DNA of 64,000 nucleotides. Source: Flavobacterium cupreum. Its GTDB lineage: Bacteria > Bacteroidota > Bacteroidia > Flavobacteriales > Flavobacteriaceae. Positions 37,953 through 45,600 of this stretch are shown here, in pieces. The position numbers and the translations under genes were made by a program. The stretch lies in contig NZ_QWDM01000001.1 of assembly GCF_003996965.1 (NCBI RefSeq), forward strand, positions 248,001 through 312,000, written 5' to 3'. The stretch's first letter is position 1; each line of letters opens with the position of its first letter. The notes beneath the pieces were generated by a model, which was not told the origin of the DNA, did not search any database, and saw nothing but the letters and a program-made list of their open reading frames with translations.

Positions 37953-38372
37953 ATGAAATTTACAAGAACAGCAAACGCAAATTGGAAAGGTACAGGAATG
38001 GAAGGAAACGGAACCATCAGTACACAAAGCACCACATTAAACAATGCACAATTATCTTTTAAAACCCGTTTTGCAGAAGGCGTGGGAACCAATCCGGAAG
38101 AATTAATCGCAGCGGCACATTCAGGATGTTTTACAATGCAGTTAAGCTTTTTATTATCAGAAGCAGGTTTTGTACCGGAAGATTTAAATACAAAAGCAAA
38201 AGTAAGTTTTGAAGACGGTACCATCACTTTAATCCAGTTGGAACTGGAAGGAAAAGTTCCCGGAATCTCAGAAGGACAATTTCAGGAACTGGCTCAAAAA
38301 GCAAAAGCAATCTGTCCGATTTCTAAATTACTGAACACCGAAATCACATTATCAGTCGTATTAACAGCTTAA
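37953..38372 (+). CDS. OsmC-family peroxidase
   Basis: A 139-residue thiol peroxidase that reduces organic hydroperoxides. The two catalytic cysteines are in AAAHSGCFTMQLS (about 60) and KAICPISKLLN (about 122), and GVGTNPEELI is the usual family motif. It belongs to the OsmC branch by its start MKFTRTANANWKGTGMEG. Its divergent neighbour is the OxyR-like regulator; an alpha/beta hydrolase follows after 43 bases on the same strand. Confidence 0.93.
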   Translation: MKFTRTANANWKGTGMEGNGTISTQSTTLNNAQLSFKTRFAEGVGTNPEELIAAAHSGCFTMQLSFLLSEAGFVPEDLNTKAKVSFEDGTITLIQLELEGKVPGISEGQFQELAQKAKAICPISKLLNTEITLSVVLTA

Positions 38373-38415
38373 TTATCAACTATTAATTATTAATTAAAAA
38401 TTAAATTCAAATACT

Positions 38416-39213
38416 ATGAAAACAACAACTATAAAAGAACAATTGAATCACTATTTCATGTTCGCCGTATTATTTTTCTCTTTCTTCTTTTCAGCTACGA
38501 TTGCAACTGCACAAAATACACCGGCTGTCAAAAATGTAGTTTTAGTGCATGGCGCCTTCGCGGATGGTTCAGGCTGGAGAGGATTATACGATATCTTATC
38601 TAAAAAAGGATATCATGTAACGATCGTTCAAAATCCACTTTCTTCCCTTGAAGATGATGTAAGAGCAACCAATTTAGCCCTTGACAAACAAGACGGGCCA
38701 ACCATTTTAGTCGGACATTCCTGGGGTGGAACGGTAATTACAGAAGCCGGAAATCATCCGAAAGTAGTTGCTTTGGTATATGTGGCAGCCTTACAGCCTG
38801 ATAATGGGGAAAACTCTGTACAATGGCTTCAAACTGCGCCTCCGGCTCCGGAAAATGGTGTTTTAGCACCGGATGATAAAGGAGTAGTTTATTACGATCA
38901 GGCAAAATTCCACGCAGGATTTGCAGGAGATCTTCCAAAAGACCAGTCCGATTTTATGTTTGCCTCACAAGGTGCCTTTTATGCAAAAGGTTTTGGAACT
39001 CCGATTACACAGGCAGCCTGGAGAACTAAACCAGCTTACGGAATCGTGGCAACGGAAGATAAAAGTATCAGCCCTGATATCGAACGTGCGATGTACAAAC
39101 GTTCTAAAACAAAAATAACAGAAATAAAAGGAAGTCACGTAGTGTTTATTTCTCAGCCTAAAGCAGTGGCAGAAGTGATCATTACAGCCTCAAAAGAAGT
39201 GGCTAAAAAATAA
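38416..39213 (+). CDS. exported alpha/beta hydrolase
   Basis: A 265-residue hydrolase with a signal peptide (about 1-33, ending TATIATAQ). The oxyanion motif is LVHGAFADGSGW, the nucleophile Ser is in LVGHSWGGTVITE, and the late His is in IKGSHVVFISQP. It resembles the salicylate-esterase/EstC-like branch. The substrate, probably an ester, is unknown. It is 43 bases behind osmC and ends at a terminator, so the two form an operon probably linked to peroxide or xenobiotic stress. Confidence 0.9.
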   Translation: MKTTTIKEQLNHYFMFAVLFFSFFFSATIATAQNTPAVKNVVLVHGAFADGSGWRGLYDILSKKGYHVTIVQNPLSSLEDDVRATNLALDKQDGPTILVGHSWGGTVITEAGNHPKVVALVYVAALQPDNGENSVQWLQTAPPAPENGVLAPDDKGVVYYDQAKFHAGFAGDLPKDQSDFMFASQGAFYAKGFGTPITQAAWRTKPAYGIVATEDKSISPDIERAMYKRSKTKITEIKGSHVVFISQPKAVAEVIITASKEVAKK

Positions 39214-39236
39214 TGCTCTTATTATAAAGGTTAATC

Positions 39237-39265
39237 AAACTCCGGCAATCTGTCGGAGTTTTTTA
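39237..39265 (+). terminator. terminator after the hydrolase gene
   Basis: Stem AAACTCCG / CGGAGTTT, 9-base loop, followed by a T run. It touches the 3' end of the convergent tetR gene. Confidence 0.85.
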
Positions 39266-39847
39266 TTTGTATTCACAAAGCATTCTGGCCGCATTTTTAG
39301 CCATTTTCATGGTATCGCCACTTCGCGTTACTTTACTGCGAATGATGGCCCCTTCAAAAAGCATCATGATCTGAACAACCAGTTCATTGTGATTGGGCAA
39401 ATTCGCTTCTTTCAGCGCAACATCAATAAGCGTTTGTATTCCAGAAGTATAAGCATCACAGCTGGCCTCGATCTCATTGCCCTTGTTGGTATATTCTGTT
39501 TTGGCATTCATAACAAAACAACCATTAAACGGCCCCTCTTCTGCCCTTTCGATCAAAAAATCAAAAATACGCAGCATCTTATCCACAGGCTTAGCGTTCG
39601 GATCACTATTGATATACCTTAAAATGATTTCATGCATGTTGGTTCGGTAATAATCGATGGTGGCAAGAATCAGCCCTTCTTTCGAACCAAAATGTTTGTA
39701 CAAAGTCCGTTTAGAAATACCTGTCCCTTCCATGACGGTGTCCACACCCGTCGCATGAAAGCCGTTTTTGTAAAAAGTATCAAAAGCAAACTTCACCATT
39801 TCTTCCCGTTTCAGGGACTTCGCAGAGGTTTCTGAATTATTTTTCAT
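39263..39847 (-). CDS. TetR-family repressor
   Basis: A 194-residue regulator. The N-terminal helix-turn-helix (about 15-60) has KFAFDTFYKNGFHATGVDTV and GISKRTLYKHFGSKEGL; the C-terminal helical part has NGCFVMNAKTEYTNKGNEI, as in regulators of the AcuR/YxaF type. I choose ATG 39847 over the upstream TTG because that one lies within the operator palindrome. It is divergent from an SDR gene at 39973 and two inverted repeats fill the gap, so it probably represses itself and that gene. Confidence 0.9.
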   Translation of the reverse strand: MKNNSETSAKSLKREEMVKFAFDTFYKNGFHATGVDTVMEGTGISKRTLYKHFGSKEGLILATIDYYRTNMHEIILRYINSDPNAKPVDKMLRIFDFLIERAEEGPFNGCFVMNAKTEYTNKGNEIEASCDAYTSGIQTLIDVALKEANLPNHNELVVQIMMLFEGAIIRSKVTRSGDTMKMAKNAARMLCEYK

Positions 39848-39866
39848 TTTTTTCTTCTTTTTCTTT

Positions 39867-39898
39867 TGCAAATGTAAACAGTTCTGTATACATTTGCA
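39867..39898. promoter_or_regulatory. 32-bp near-perfect palindrome, likely TetR operator
   Basis: TGCAAATGTAAACAG-TT-CTGTATACATTTGCA: 15-base arms with one mismatch. It sits 20 bases before the tetR start codon and 75 before the SDR gene. Confidence 0.7.
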
Positions 39899-39900
39899 AG

Positions 39901-39920
39901 TGTAAACAGATTAGTTTACA
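39901..39920. promoter_or_regulatory. second TGTAAAC inverted repeat, likely TetR operator
   Basis: TGTAAAC-AGATTA-GTTTACA, a perfect 7-bp inverted repeat with a 6-base spacer. It shares the core TGTAAACAG with the palindrome just to its left, so the same repressor probably binds both. Confidence 0.65.
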
Positions 39921-39972
39921 TCTAATTTGAATTTAAAAAGATCAAAATAAAAAACATTTAAAGTAAAAAATC

Positions 39973-40773
39973 ATGAAAACAAACAATGAATTAGGGACTG
40001 CAGTAGTAACAGGAGCATCATCCGGATTGGGAAAAGTATTTGCTGAAAAACTGGCAGCACGCGGTTACAACCTGAAACTGGTAGCCAGACGTGAAGAAAA
40101 ATTAATAGAACTGGCCGAAAAACTTCGCTCACTATACGGTGTGACCGTTACCAATTTAGTCGCCGATTTAAGTGCAGCAGCAGATCTGGAAAAAGTAGCC
40201 AGCGACATTCAAAAAGATTCCAATATCACTTTACTGATCAATAATGCCGGAACTTCTACCCTTGCACCGATAGCGCAGACTTCTATTGAAAAACAAAAAG
40301 AAATGGTAGACGTGAACATTACTTCCCTTATGGTATTAACCAATGCCATTCTTCCGTCCTTTATCGAACGTAACGAAGGAACAATCATCAATATCGGTTC
40401 GGTATTGGGGGCTTTTACTTTACCGATAAGCAGCGTATACAGCGGAACAAAAGGTTTTGTGGTACAATACACCAGAGGACTACAGGAAGAGGTAAAAGGA
40501 ACCAATATCAAAGTGCAACTGGTAAATCCTTCTATTACAGCAACTGAAATCTGGGAAGTGGGCGGAGTGCCATTATCTGCATTGGATCAGGCTGCGATTA
40601 TGACCACAGAAGATTGTGTGGATGCCGCACTTGCCGGATTAGAGGCCGGTGAATTAGCGACTTTCCCATCCGTTCACAATCAGGAATTAATTGAGGCGTA
40701 CGAAGAGGCCCGCATCAAATTATTCACAGGTTCACAAACCGGAAAACCTGCTGAACGTTATTTACAAAACTAA
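39973..40773 (+). CDS. short-chain dehydrogenase/reductase
   Basis: A 266-residue NAD(P)-dependent SDR. The nucleotide-binding motif is VVTGASSGLGKVFAEKLA with basic residues after strand 2 (VARREEK), which favours NADP. NNAG is in LLINNAGTS, the catalytic Ser in INIGSVLG and Tyr/Lys in VYSGTKGF. It belongs to the YqjQ/DltE-like 'classical' branch. It is divergent from the TetR gene and probably induced by its ligand. Confidence 0.92.
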   Translation: MKTNNELGTAVVTGASSGLGKVFAEKLAARGYNLKLVARREEKLIELAEKLRSLYGVTVTNLVADLSAAADLEKVASDIQKDSNITLLINNAGTSTLAPIAQTSIEKQKEMVDVNITSLMVLTNAILPSFIERNEGTIINIGSVLGAFTLPISSVYSGTKGFVVQYTRGLQEEVKGTNIKVQLVNPSITATEIWEVGGVPLSALDQAAIMTTEDCVDAALAGLEAGELATFPSVHNQELIEAYEEARIKLFTGSQTGKPAERYLQN

Positions 40774-40797
40774 TTCATTCGTTTATCTATCAAATCT

Positions 40798-40828
40798 AAA
40801 CCGGAAGTGGGTCGCTTCCGGTTTTTTG
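40798..40828 (+). terminator. terminator after the SDR gene
   Basis: Stem AAACCGGAAG / CTTCCGGTTT, 7-base loop and a following T run. Confidence 0.9.
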
Positions 40829-40933
40829 TTTTAGTTATTTTTGAGACCCGGGCGACAATAAACGCAATGCACGCTAGGTTTTTTAATATTGGAACTTTTT
40901 AAAAACGCAATGTTCGCAAAGCTGTAATTTATT

Positions 40934-41277
40934 TAACCGCAACGCACGCAAGGTTTTTTTATCTTAGCAACCTTGTAAAACGCAACGATCGCAAAGCTTT
41001 ATCTATAATAACTTTGCGGCACGCAAGGTTTTTTTATCTTAGCAACCTTGTAAAACGCAACGATCGCAAAGCTTTATCTATAATAACTTTGCGGCACGAT
41101 ATTGATCGCGATGCATGATTAAAAATCTGTGCAAATCAGTGTAATCTGTGGCATAAAACTTTGCTAACATAGCGTAGATCTTTTTTTAGCCACAGATTAA
41201 AGGATTAAAATGATTAAAAATCTGTGGTATAAAAACTTTGCGAACATAGCGTAGACCTTTTGCGTGCGTTGCGGTTA
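40934..41277. repeat. MITE-like repeat island 1
   Basis: About 344 bases bounded by a perfect 18-bp terminal inverted repeat: TAACCGCAACGCACGCAA at the left end and its complement at 41260-41277. Inside are hairpin-forming units (CGCAAAG ... CTTTGCG), two exact 75-bp tandem copies (40944-41093), and the unit AGCCACAGATTAAAGGATTA (41188 on), which recurs at 45304. No ORF is present. No target-site duplication is obvious. Confidence 0.7.
40944..41093. repeat. two-copy 75-bp tandem repeat
   Basis: Two head-to-tail copies of a 75-base unit that starts GCACGCAAGGTTTTTTTATC and ends with AACTTTGCG. They appear identical, so the duplication is recent. Confidence 0.85.
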
Positions 41278-41371
41278 GACTCCTTCAACGTTTTCACATC
41301 AAACAAATATTTCACCGATTTAATTTCGACAATCAATTAATTTGTAATTTCGTTTATCCAATTCAAAACAA

Positions 41372-41950
41372 ATGCAAGCCAAAGCCCTTTTAAAAGAACA
41401 CGTCTTAAAAATTGCGTCACTCACAGACGACGAATTTGATTATTTCTTTTCCCATTTTAAACCGGAAACTTTTAAAAAAGGGCAAAGCATTATTAGTGAA
41501 GGAGACGCAGTTGACAAAGAATATTTTGTGATTGACGGCTGCCTGAAGGCTTTCTTTGTCAATGACGAGGTCAAAATGTACATCCTGCAGTTTGCCATGC
41601 CCACCTGGTGGGCTTCTGATTATGCGGCACTTTACAATAAAACGAAAGCGACCATAAACGTAGATTGTGTTTCGGATGCTGAAATACTTTCGCTCTCTAA
41701 CAGTGACCGTGAGAAAATCTGCAGCGAATTGCATCAGGTGGAACATTTTTTCAGATGGAGAACCAACAGAGGGTATGTCGCTGCCCAGAAAAGGTTGCTC
41801 TCTTTTATGAATAACGATACCAAAACCCGATACGAAGAACTTCTGGCGCTCTACCCTGCGCTCTACAACACCGTTCCCAAACATTTAATTGCCGCTTATC
41901 TGGGTGTTTCCCGCGAAACGTTAAGCCGATTGTATAATGCTTCCAAATAG
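41372..41950 (+). CDS. Crp/Fnr-family regulator
   Basis: A 192-residue regulator. The cNMP-binding-type beta-roll (about 15-115) has FKKGQSIISEGDAVDKEYFV and GCLKAFFVND; the C-terminal winged helix (about 145-190) shows KHLIAAYLGVSRETLSRLYN. The Cys cluster of Fnr is absent. A good Crp-type palindrome lies 13 bases after its stop, in front of the yceI gene, so it probably controls the yceI to nitronate monooxygenase genes that follow. Confidence 0.9.
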   Translation: MQAKALLKEHVLKIASLTDDEFDYFFSHFKPETFKKGQSIISEGDAVDKEYFVIDGCLKAFFVNDEVKMYILQFAMPTWWASDYAALYNKTKATINVDCVSDAEILSLSNSDREKICSELHQVEHFFRWRTNRGYVAAQKRLLSFMNNDTKTRYEELLALYPALYNTVPKHLIAAYLGVSRETLSRLYNASK

Positions 41951-41962
41951 CCTTTTCACGAA

Positions 41963-41978
41963 TGTGATCTACATCACG
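41963..41978. promoter_or_regulatory. Crp/Fnr-type operator upstream of yceI
   Basis: TGTGA-TCTACA-TCACG, one base from the classic TGTGAnnnnnnTCACA palindrome. It lies 67 bases before the yceI start codon and directly after a Crp/Fnr-family gene. Confidence 0.65.
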
Positions 41979-42044
41979 TAACCAATTTTGAGAATCGCCA
42001 TTCCTTTGTACTATAAATTAATAACAATTTAAAAATACAATATT

Positions 42045-42578
42045 ATGGAAACTCAAAATTTTAAAATTGCAACTACACAAAGCAATGTAAACTGGACCGG
42101 TAAAAAAGTAACCGGTGCACACAATGGAACAATCGATATTCAGGAAGGAAACTTCACCTTCACCAACGAAGATCTTACCGGAGGAACTGTAGTAATAGAC
42201 ACTACTTCTATCGTAATTCTTGACATAACGGATCCCGCAACTAACCAACAATTTGCCGGACACCTTGCTTCTGATGATTTTTTCTCCACAGACAAATTCC
42301 ACACCGCTTCTTTAGAAATTACCTCAGCAGCCAGACAATCTGCTACGAACTATTTTGTAGAAGGTAAACTGACCATCAAAGCGATCACACATCCAATCGG
42401 ATTCAATTTGGAAGTAAAAACCAGCGGTGACGAACTGAAAGCGGCCGGTAAAATTATCGTTGACCGTACCAAATACGATATGAAATTCCGCTCCGGAAAT
42501 TTCTTCACTAATCTTGGAGACACACTTATCTACAATGAGTTTGAACTGGACGTAGACGTTACAGCAACACTTGCTTAA
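42045..42578 (+). CDS. YceI-family lipid-binding protein (no signal peptide)
   Basis: A 177-residue protein of the YceI fold, a lipocalin-like barrel that binds isoprenoid or lipid molecules. Signs are FKIATTQSNVNWTGKKVTGA at the start, GGTVVIDTTSIVILDI, the HLASDDFFSTDKFHTASLEI motif, and the C-terminal RTKYDMKFRSGNFFTNLGD. No signal peptide is present, so it should be cytoplasmic, unlike E. coli YceI. It is the first gene of a probable operon with the tautomerase, SDR, NTF2-like and nitronate monooxygenase genes. Confidence 0.93.
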   Translation: METQNFKIATTQSNVNWTGKKVTGAHNGTIDIQEGNFTFTNEDLTGGTVVIDTTSIVILDITDPATNQQFAGHLASDDFFSTDKFHTASLEITSAARQSATNYFVEGKLTIKAITHPIGFNLEVKTSGDELKAAGKIIVDRTKYDMKFRSGNFFTNLGDTLIYNEFELDVDVTATLA

Positions 42579-42590
42579 TTTTCAGAAATC

Positions 42591-42809
42591 ATGCCGTACG
42601 TAAAAATAGAAGTGACACGCGAAGGTGTTACAAGAGCACAAAAACAACAGCTGATAGCCGGTATTACGACGCTTATTACTGATGTTTTAGATAAAGATCC
42701 GAGTCTGACACATGTTGTCATTCAGGAAATAGAATTAGACGACTGGGGTTTTGCAGGGGAACAGGTTTCTGTGCTTCGTGAAAAAGGAATTACCGCACAG
42801 AAAAAATAA
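42591..42809 (+). CDS. 4-oxalocrotonate tautomerase-like protein
   Basis: A 72-residue protein. After removal of Met it would start with the catalytic Pro (MPYVKIEVTREGVTRAQKQQ), and HVVIQEIELDDWGFAGE is the usual second half of the family. Such enzymes move double bonds in 2-hydroxymuconate-type or similar enol substrates. It starts 12 bases after yceI and ends 19 before the SDR start. Confidence 0.92.
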   Translation: MPYVKIEVTREGVTRAQKQQLIAGITTLITDVLDKDPSLTHVVIQEIELDDWGFAGEQVSVLREKGITAQKK

Positions 42810-42828
42810 GCAATTAAAGAACATAACA

Positions 42829-43569
42829 ATGAAAACAATCATAATCACCGGTGCTTCTACCGGAATCGGAAAATCAATCGCTCAGTTATTTCTGGAAAAA
42901 GGACATAATCTCGTGATCAACTCAGCGAATTCAGCTAACCTTGAAGCTACTTATCAGGAATTAGGAAATCCGGAGAAAGTAGCCATGGTGGCTGGAGATA
43001 TTAGTCTTACTGCAACCGGAAAAAAACTGGTTGACACTGCCATAGCCCGTTTTGGCGGTGTAGATGTGCTGATCAATAATGCCGGGATTTTCGAACCAAA
43101 ATCTTTTCTGGAGGTTGAGGAGAAAGACCTGGATCGTTTTTTAGGTATCAATCTTAAAGGAACTTTTTTTACCAGTCAGTCGGCTGTAAAACAAATGCTG
43201 CTGCAAGGTCAGGGTTCGATTATCAATATCGGAACGGTATTAGTAGATCACGCCATTGACGGTTTCCCGGCTACGGCTCCAATTTCGAGCAAAGGCGGAA
43301 TCCACGCACTGACCCGACAACTTGCCGCTGAATTCGGTAAAAACAATATCCGTGTCAACGCCATAGCGCCCGGCATCATCAGAAGTCCGCTGCAGGCCAA
43401 AACCGGAGTAGAAAATGCCGATACCTTGGCCGGTTTGCACCTGCTGAACCGTATCGGAGAAACCAGCGATGTAGCCGAGTTGGCACTCTATCTGGCTGAA
43501 AGTAATTTTGTTACCGGAGAAATTATTAATTTAGATGGCGGACACGTTGCCGGTCACAGTATTCTTTAA
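42829..43569 (+). CDS. SDR-family protein lacking the catalytic Tyr
   Basis: A 246-residue protein with a Rossmann start (MKTIIITGASTGIGKSIAQL) and NNAG in LINNAGIFEP. I use ATG 42829, not the far upstream start inside the tautomerase gene. In the active-site region the YxxxK motif reads PISSK, so Tyr is Pro, and the Ser expected in the strand before (INIGTVLVDH) is also missing. The C-terminal VTGEIINLDGGHVAGH is normal. It may belong to a divergent SDR branch with altered chemistry or one that only binds nucleotide. Confidence 0.88.
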   Translation: MKTIIITGASTGIGKSIAQLFLEKGHNLVINSANSANLEATYQELGNPEKVAMVAGDISLTATGKKLVDTAIARFGGVDVLINNAGIFEPKSFLEVEEKDLDRFLGINLKGTFFTSQSAVKQMLLQGQGSIINIGTVLVDHAIDGFPATAPISSKGGIHALTRQLAAEFGKNNIRVNAIAPGIIRSPLQAKTGVENADTLAGLHLLNRIGETSDVAELALYLAESNFVTGEIINLDGGHVAGHSIL

Positions 43570-43591
43570 TTTTTTAATCCTTTAAACCTGT

Positions 43592-43633
43592 TGGGTGTAA
43601 TTCGAAAACAGAAGTTGTAATGAATTACACCCA
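43592..43633. promoter_or_regulatory. 12-bp inverted repeat between SDR and NTF2-like genes
   Basis: TGGGTGTAATTC and GAATTACACCCA, perfect arms with an 18-base spacer. No T tract follows, so it is more likely an operator or an mRNA hairpin than a terminator. Confidence 0.55.
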
Positions 43634-43658
43634 GCCGGTTTATTTAAATCCAAAAATT

Positions 43659-44033
43659 ATGGACAATTTTAGCACCAGTGCAGCTTTGATTACTGCGCTA
43701 ATCATGAATTATTTTAATGGTATTTACAAGGGTGATGCTGCTTTACTGGAAAAGACTTTTCACCCAAAAGCACTAATCGTTGGAGACATTAAGGGAGTGC
43801 CTTATTTTAAAACACTGGATCAGTATCTGGAAGGCGTAAAAAGCCGTAAAAGTCCTCAGGAACTCGGAGAAAAATTCAATATGGAAATCATATCTTTAGA
43901 AGTCATCAATAATACGGCTGTGGCTAAAGTGAAAGTTCCGATCTTTGACTATAACTATTATGATCAGCTTAGTCTTGCTGTTGTTGATGGCAAATGGGTG
44001 ATTGTAAACAAATTACTAACTCACGTAAATTAA
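43659..44033 (+). CDS. NTF2-like / lumazine-binding-type protein
   Basis: A 124-residue protein of the SnoaL/NTF2-like cone fold: ALIMNYFNGIYKGDAALLEK at the start, then FHPKALIVGDIKG, a helix with YLEGVKSRKSPQE, and the closing sheet VAKVKVPIFDYNYYDQLSLA. I start it at ATG 43659 because the earlier ATG at 43620 lies in the inverted repeat at 43592-43633. Such proteins bind or convert small molecules; the specific role is unknown. It is followed by the nitronate monooxygenase gene after 6 bases. Confidence 0.85.
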   Translation: MDNFSTSAALITALIMNYFNGIYKGDAALLEKTFHPKALIVGDIKGVPYFKTLDQYLEGVKSRKSPQELGEKFNMEIISLEVINNTAVAKVKVPIFDYNYYDQLSLAVVDGKWVIVNKLLTHVN

Positions 44034-44039
44034 GCTGTG

Positions 44040-45107
44040 ATGTGGAATTCAACTAAAATAACACAACTACTAGGCATACAGTATCCTATTCTGCAGGGTC
44101 CGATGGGAGCTGGTTTTTCAACGCCCGCTTTACTGGCTGCTGTCAGCAATGCCGGAGGACTGGGAAGCTATGGTGCCTATACGCTGACTCCTGAAGAAAT
44201 TCTGGAAGCCGGTAAAGCCATAAAAGAACGGACCGATAAACCTTTTAACATCAATTTATGGGTCAATGATGTGGATCAAACACTCGTTAATTATCCGCCT
44301 GAAAAATTAGAGCACATTAAACTGATGTTCCAACCTTATTTTGATGAATTAGGAATTCCGTTACCGGATCTTTCTGCCGATATTCCGTCGAAATTTGAAA
44401 AACAGGTCGAGACTTTATTCGAAATTAAACCTGCTGTTTTCAGTTTTATTTTTGGAATTCCTTCTAAAGAAATCCTGAGCGAAAGCCGAAGATTGGGCAT
44501 TAAAACGATTGGGGCGGCCACCACTTTGGAAGAAGCCCTTGCTCTGGAAGAAGCTCACGTAGATGCTATTGTGGCCTCAGGATTTGAAGCCGGCGGACAC
44601 AGGCCTTCGTTTTTGAGACCTGCCCAGGATTCTTTTACGGGACTGTTCACCCTTTTGCAACAGCTAAAAGCGAAAACAAAAACGCCCATTATCGCAGCCG
44701 GAGGTATTATTGATGCAAAAGGTATTGCAGCCGCGATGACTCTGGGCGCCGATGCCGTACAATTGGGTACTGCCTTTATGGTCACAGAGGAATCGGGAGC
44801 AACACCACTTCATAAACAAGTGTTATTATCCGGTACAGCCAATCCTACTACGGTTTCAAAATCGCTTACGGGAAGAATGGGTCGCATGTTAAGCAACCGG
44901 ATATCAGATGCTGTTCCGTTTGAAACGGAAGTTTTGCCTTTTCCATTACAGACGCGGTTAATTGCTCCTTTGAAAGCAGCAGCTCTCGCACAGGGAAAAA
45001 CAGAAATGATCAGTTTCTGGTCGGGGCAAAATACAAGTGGCCTAAAACACCATAGTGCCGAAGAGCTTATGCAGGCTTTGATTATCGAAACCGGGGCATT
45101 GATATAA
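44040..45107 (+). CDS. nitronate monooxygenase family flavoenzyme
   Basis: A 355-residue FMN enzyme that oxidises alkyl nitronates (or reduces related compounds). The barrel start has YPILQGPMGAGFSTPALLAA and VSNAGGLGSYGA, the middle DAIVASGFEAGGHRP with the catalytic-type His, and the phosphate-binding part IIAAGGIIDAKGIAAAMTLG followed by ADAVQLGTAFM. I use ATG 44040 over the GTG three bases upstream. It ends the group that begins with yceI. Confidence 0.93.
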   Translation: MWNSTKITQLLGIQYPILQGPMGAGFSTPALLAAVSNAGGLGSYGAYTLTPEEILEAGKAIKERTDKPFNINLWVNDVDQTLVNYPPEKLEHIKLMFQPYFDELGIPLPDLSADIPSKFEKQVETLFEIKPAVFSFIFGIPSKEILSESRRLGIKTIGAATTLEEALALEEAHVDAIVASGFEAGGHRPSFLRPAQDSFTGLFTLLQQLKAKTKTPIIAAGGIIDAKGIAAAMTLGADAVQLGTAFMVTEESGATPLHKQVLLSGTANPTTVSKSLTGRMGRMLSNRISDAVPFETEVLPFPLQTRLIAPLKAAALAQGKTEMISFWSGQNTSGLKHHSAEELMQALIIETGALI

Positions 45108-45600
45108 TTTTTTTTAACCACAATATTATTTTTACCGCAATGTTCGCAAAGGTTTTTTTTGATATACCTTCAGTATAGTTTAAGTTCGCAAGGCTTATGT
45201 ACTGCTGAAAAAGTTAGCCTTTCAACTTTGCGAACATACAACACAAGTAGCAGTAAAACTTTGCTCCCGATAGCTATCGGGATTGCGTAAATCTTTTTTT
45301 TTTAGCCACAGATTAAAGGATTAAAATGATTAAAAAATCTGTGTAAATCAGCGTAATCCGTGGCAAGAAATCTTTGCAAACTTAAAACGCCCCCTAACTT
45401 TAAAACCCCTTTGCTCCGATAGCTATCGGGATGCGTAAATCTTTGCTCCCGATAGCTATCGGGATTGCGGTTAGAAAAAAACTCCACTATAACCATTGTC
45501 TGCTTCGAAGTTCATTTTGTCCGGTTGGGCATTATATTACTATTTTATTTAGCACGACAGCCACAATTTGTCCTGTTAAATAACTTAAAATATAAAAATC
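45108..45600. repeat. repeat island 2 and upstream region of the DoxX gene
   Basis: From about 45112 to 45475 the DNA consists of short units shared with islands 1 and 3: ACCGCAATGTTCGCAAAG, AGCCACAGATTAAAGGATTA (45304 on), and three copies of the palindrome CCGATAGCTATCGG (45266, 45416, 45448). The ends carry only a short inverted match (ACCGCAAT / ATTGCGGT). The stretch 45480-45600 is unrelated and holds the direct repeats at 45496-45532. No gene is seen. Confidence 0.65.
45496..45532 (+). promoter_or_regulatory. 21-bp-period direct repeats upstream of the DoxX gene, candidate LytTR site
   Basis: TTGTCTGCTTCG and TTGTCCGGTTGG are spaced exactly 21 bases apart, about 80-105 bases before the DoxX start codon. 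The core resembles the repeats at 50522-50555. The second LytTR regulator gene lies about 1 kb downstream. Confidence 0.5.

Larger units (their letters stand above)
40774..41371. other. intergenic region with terminator and repeat island
   Basis: About 600 bases without a gene. It begins with the SDR terminator (40798-40828) and is then filled by short repeat units, described separately (40934-41277), ending near the promoter of the Crp/Fnr gene. Confidence 0.7.

Noticed and set aside
40934..41277. CRISPR or tRNA cluster in repeat island 1
   Set aside because: Repeat units are irregular and hairpin-based, spacers are not unique, and no cloverleaf can be drawn.
42751..42828. Upstream start of the SDR gene inside the tautomerase gene
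   Set aside because: The extra 26 residues are out-of-frame translation of the tautomerase; the Rossmann fold begins directly after ATG 42829.
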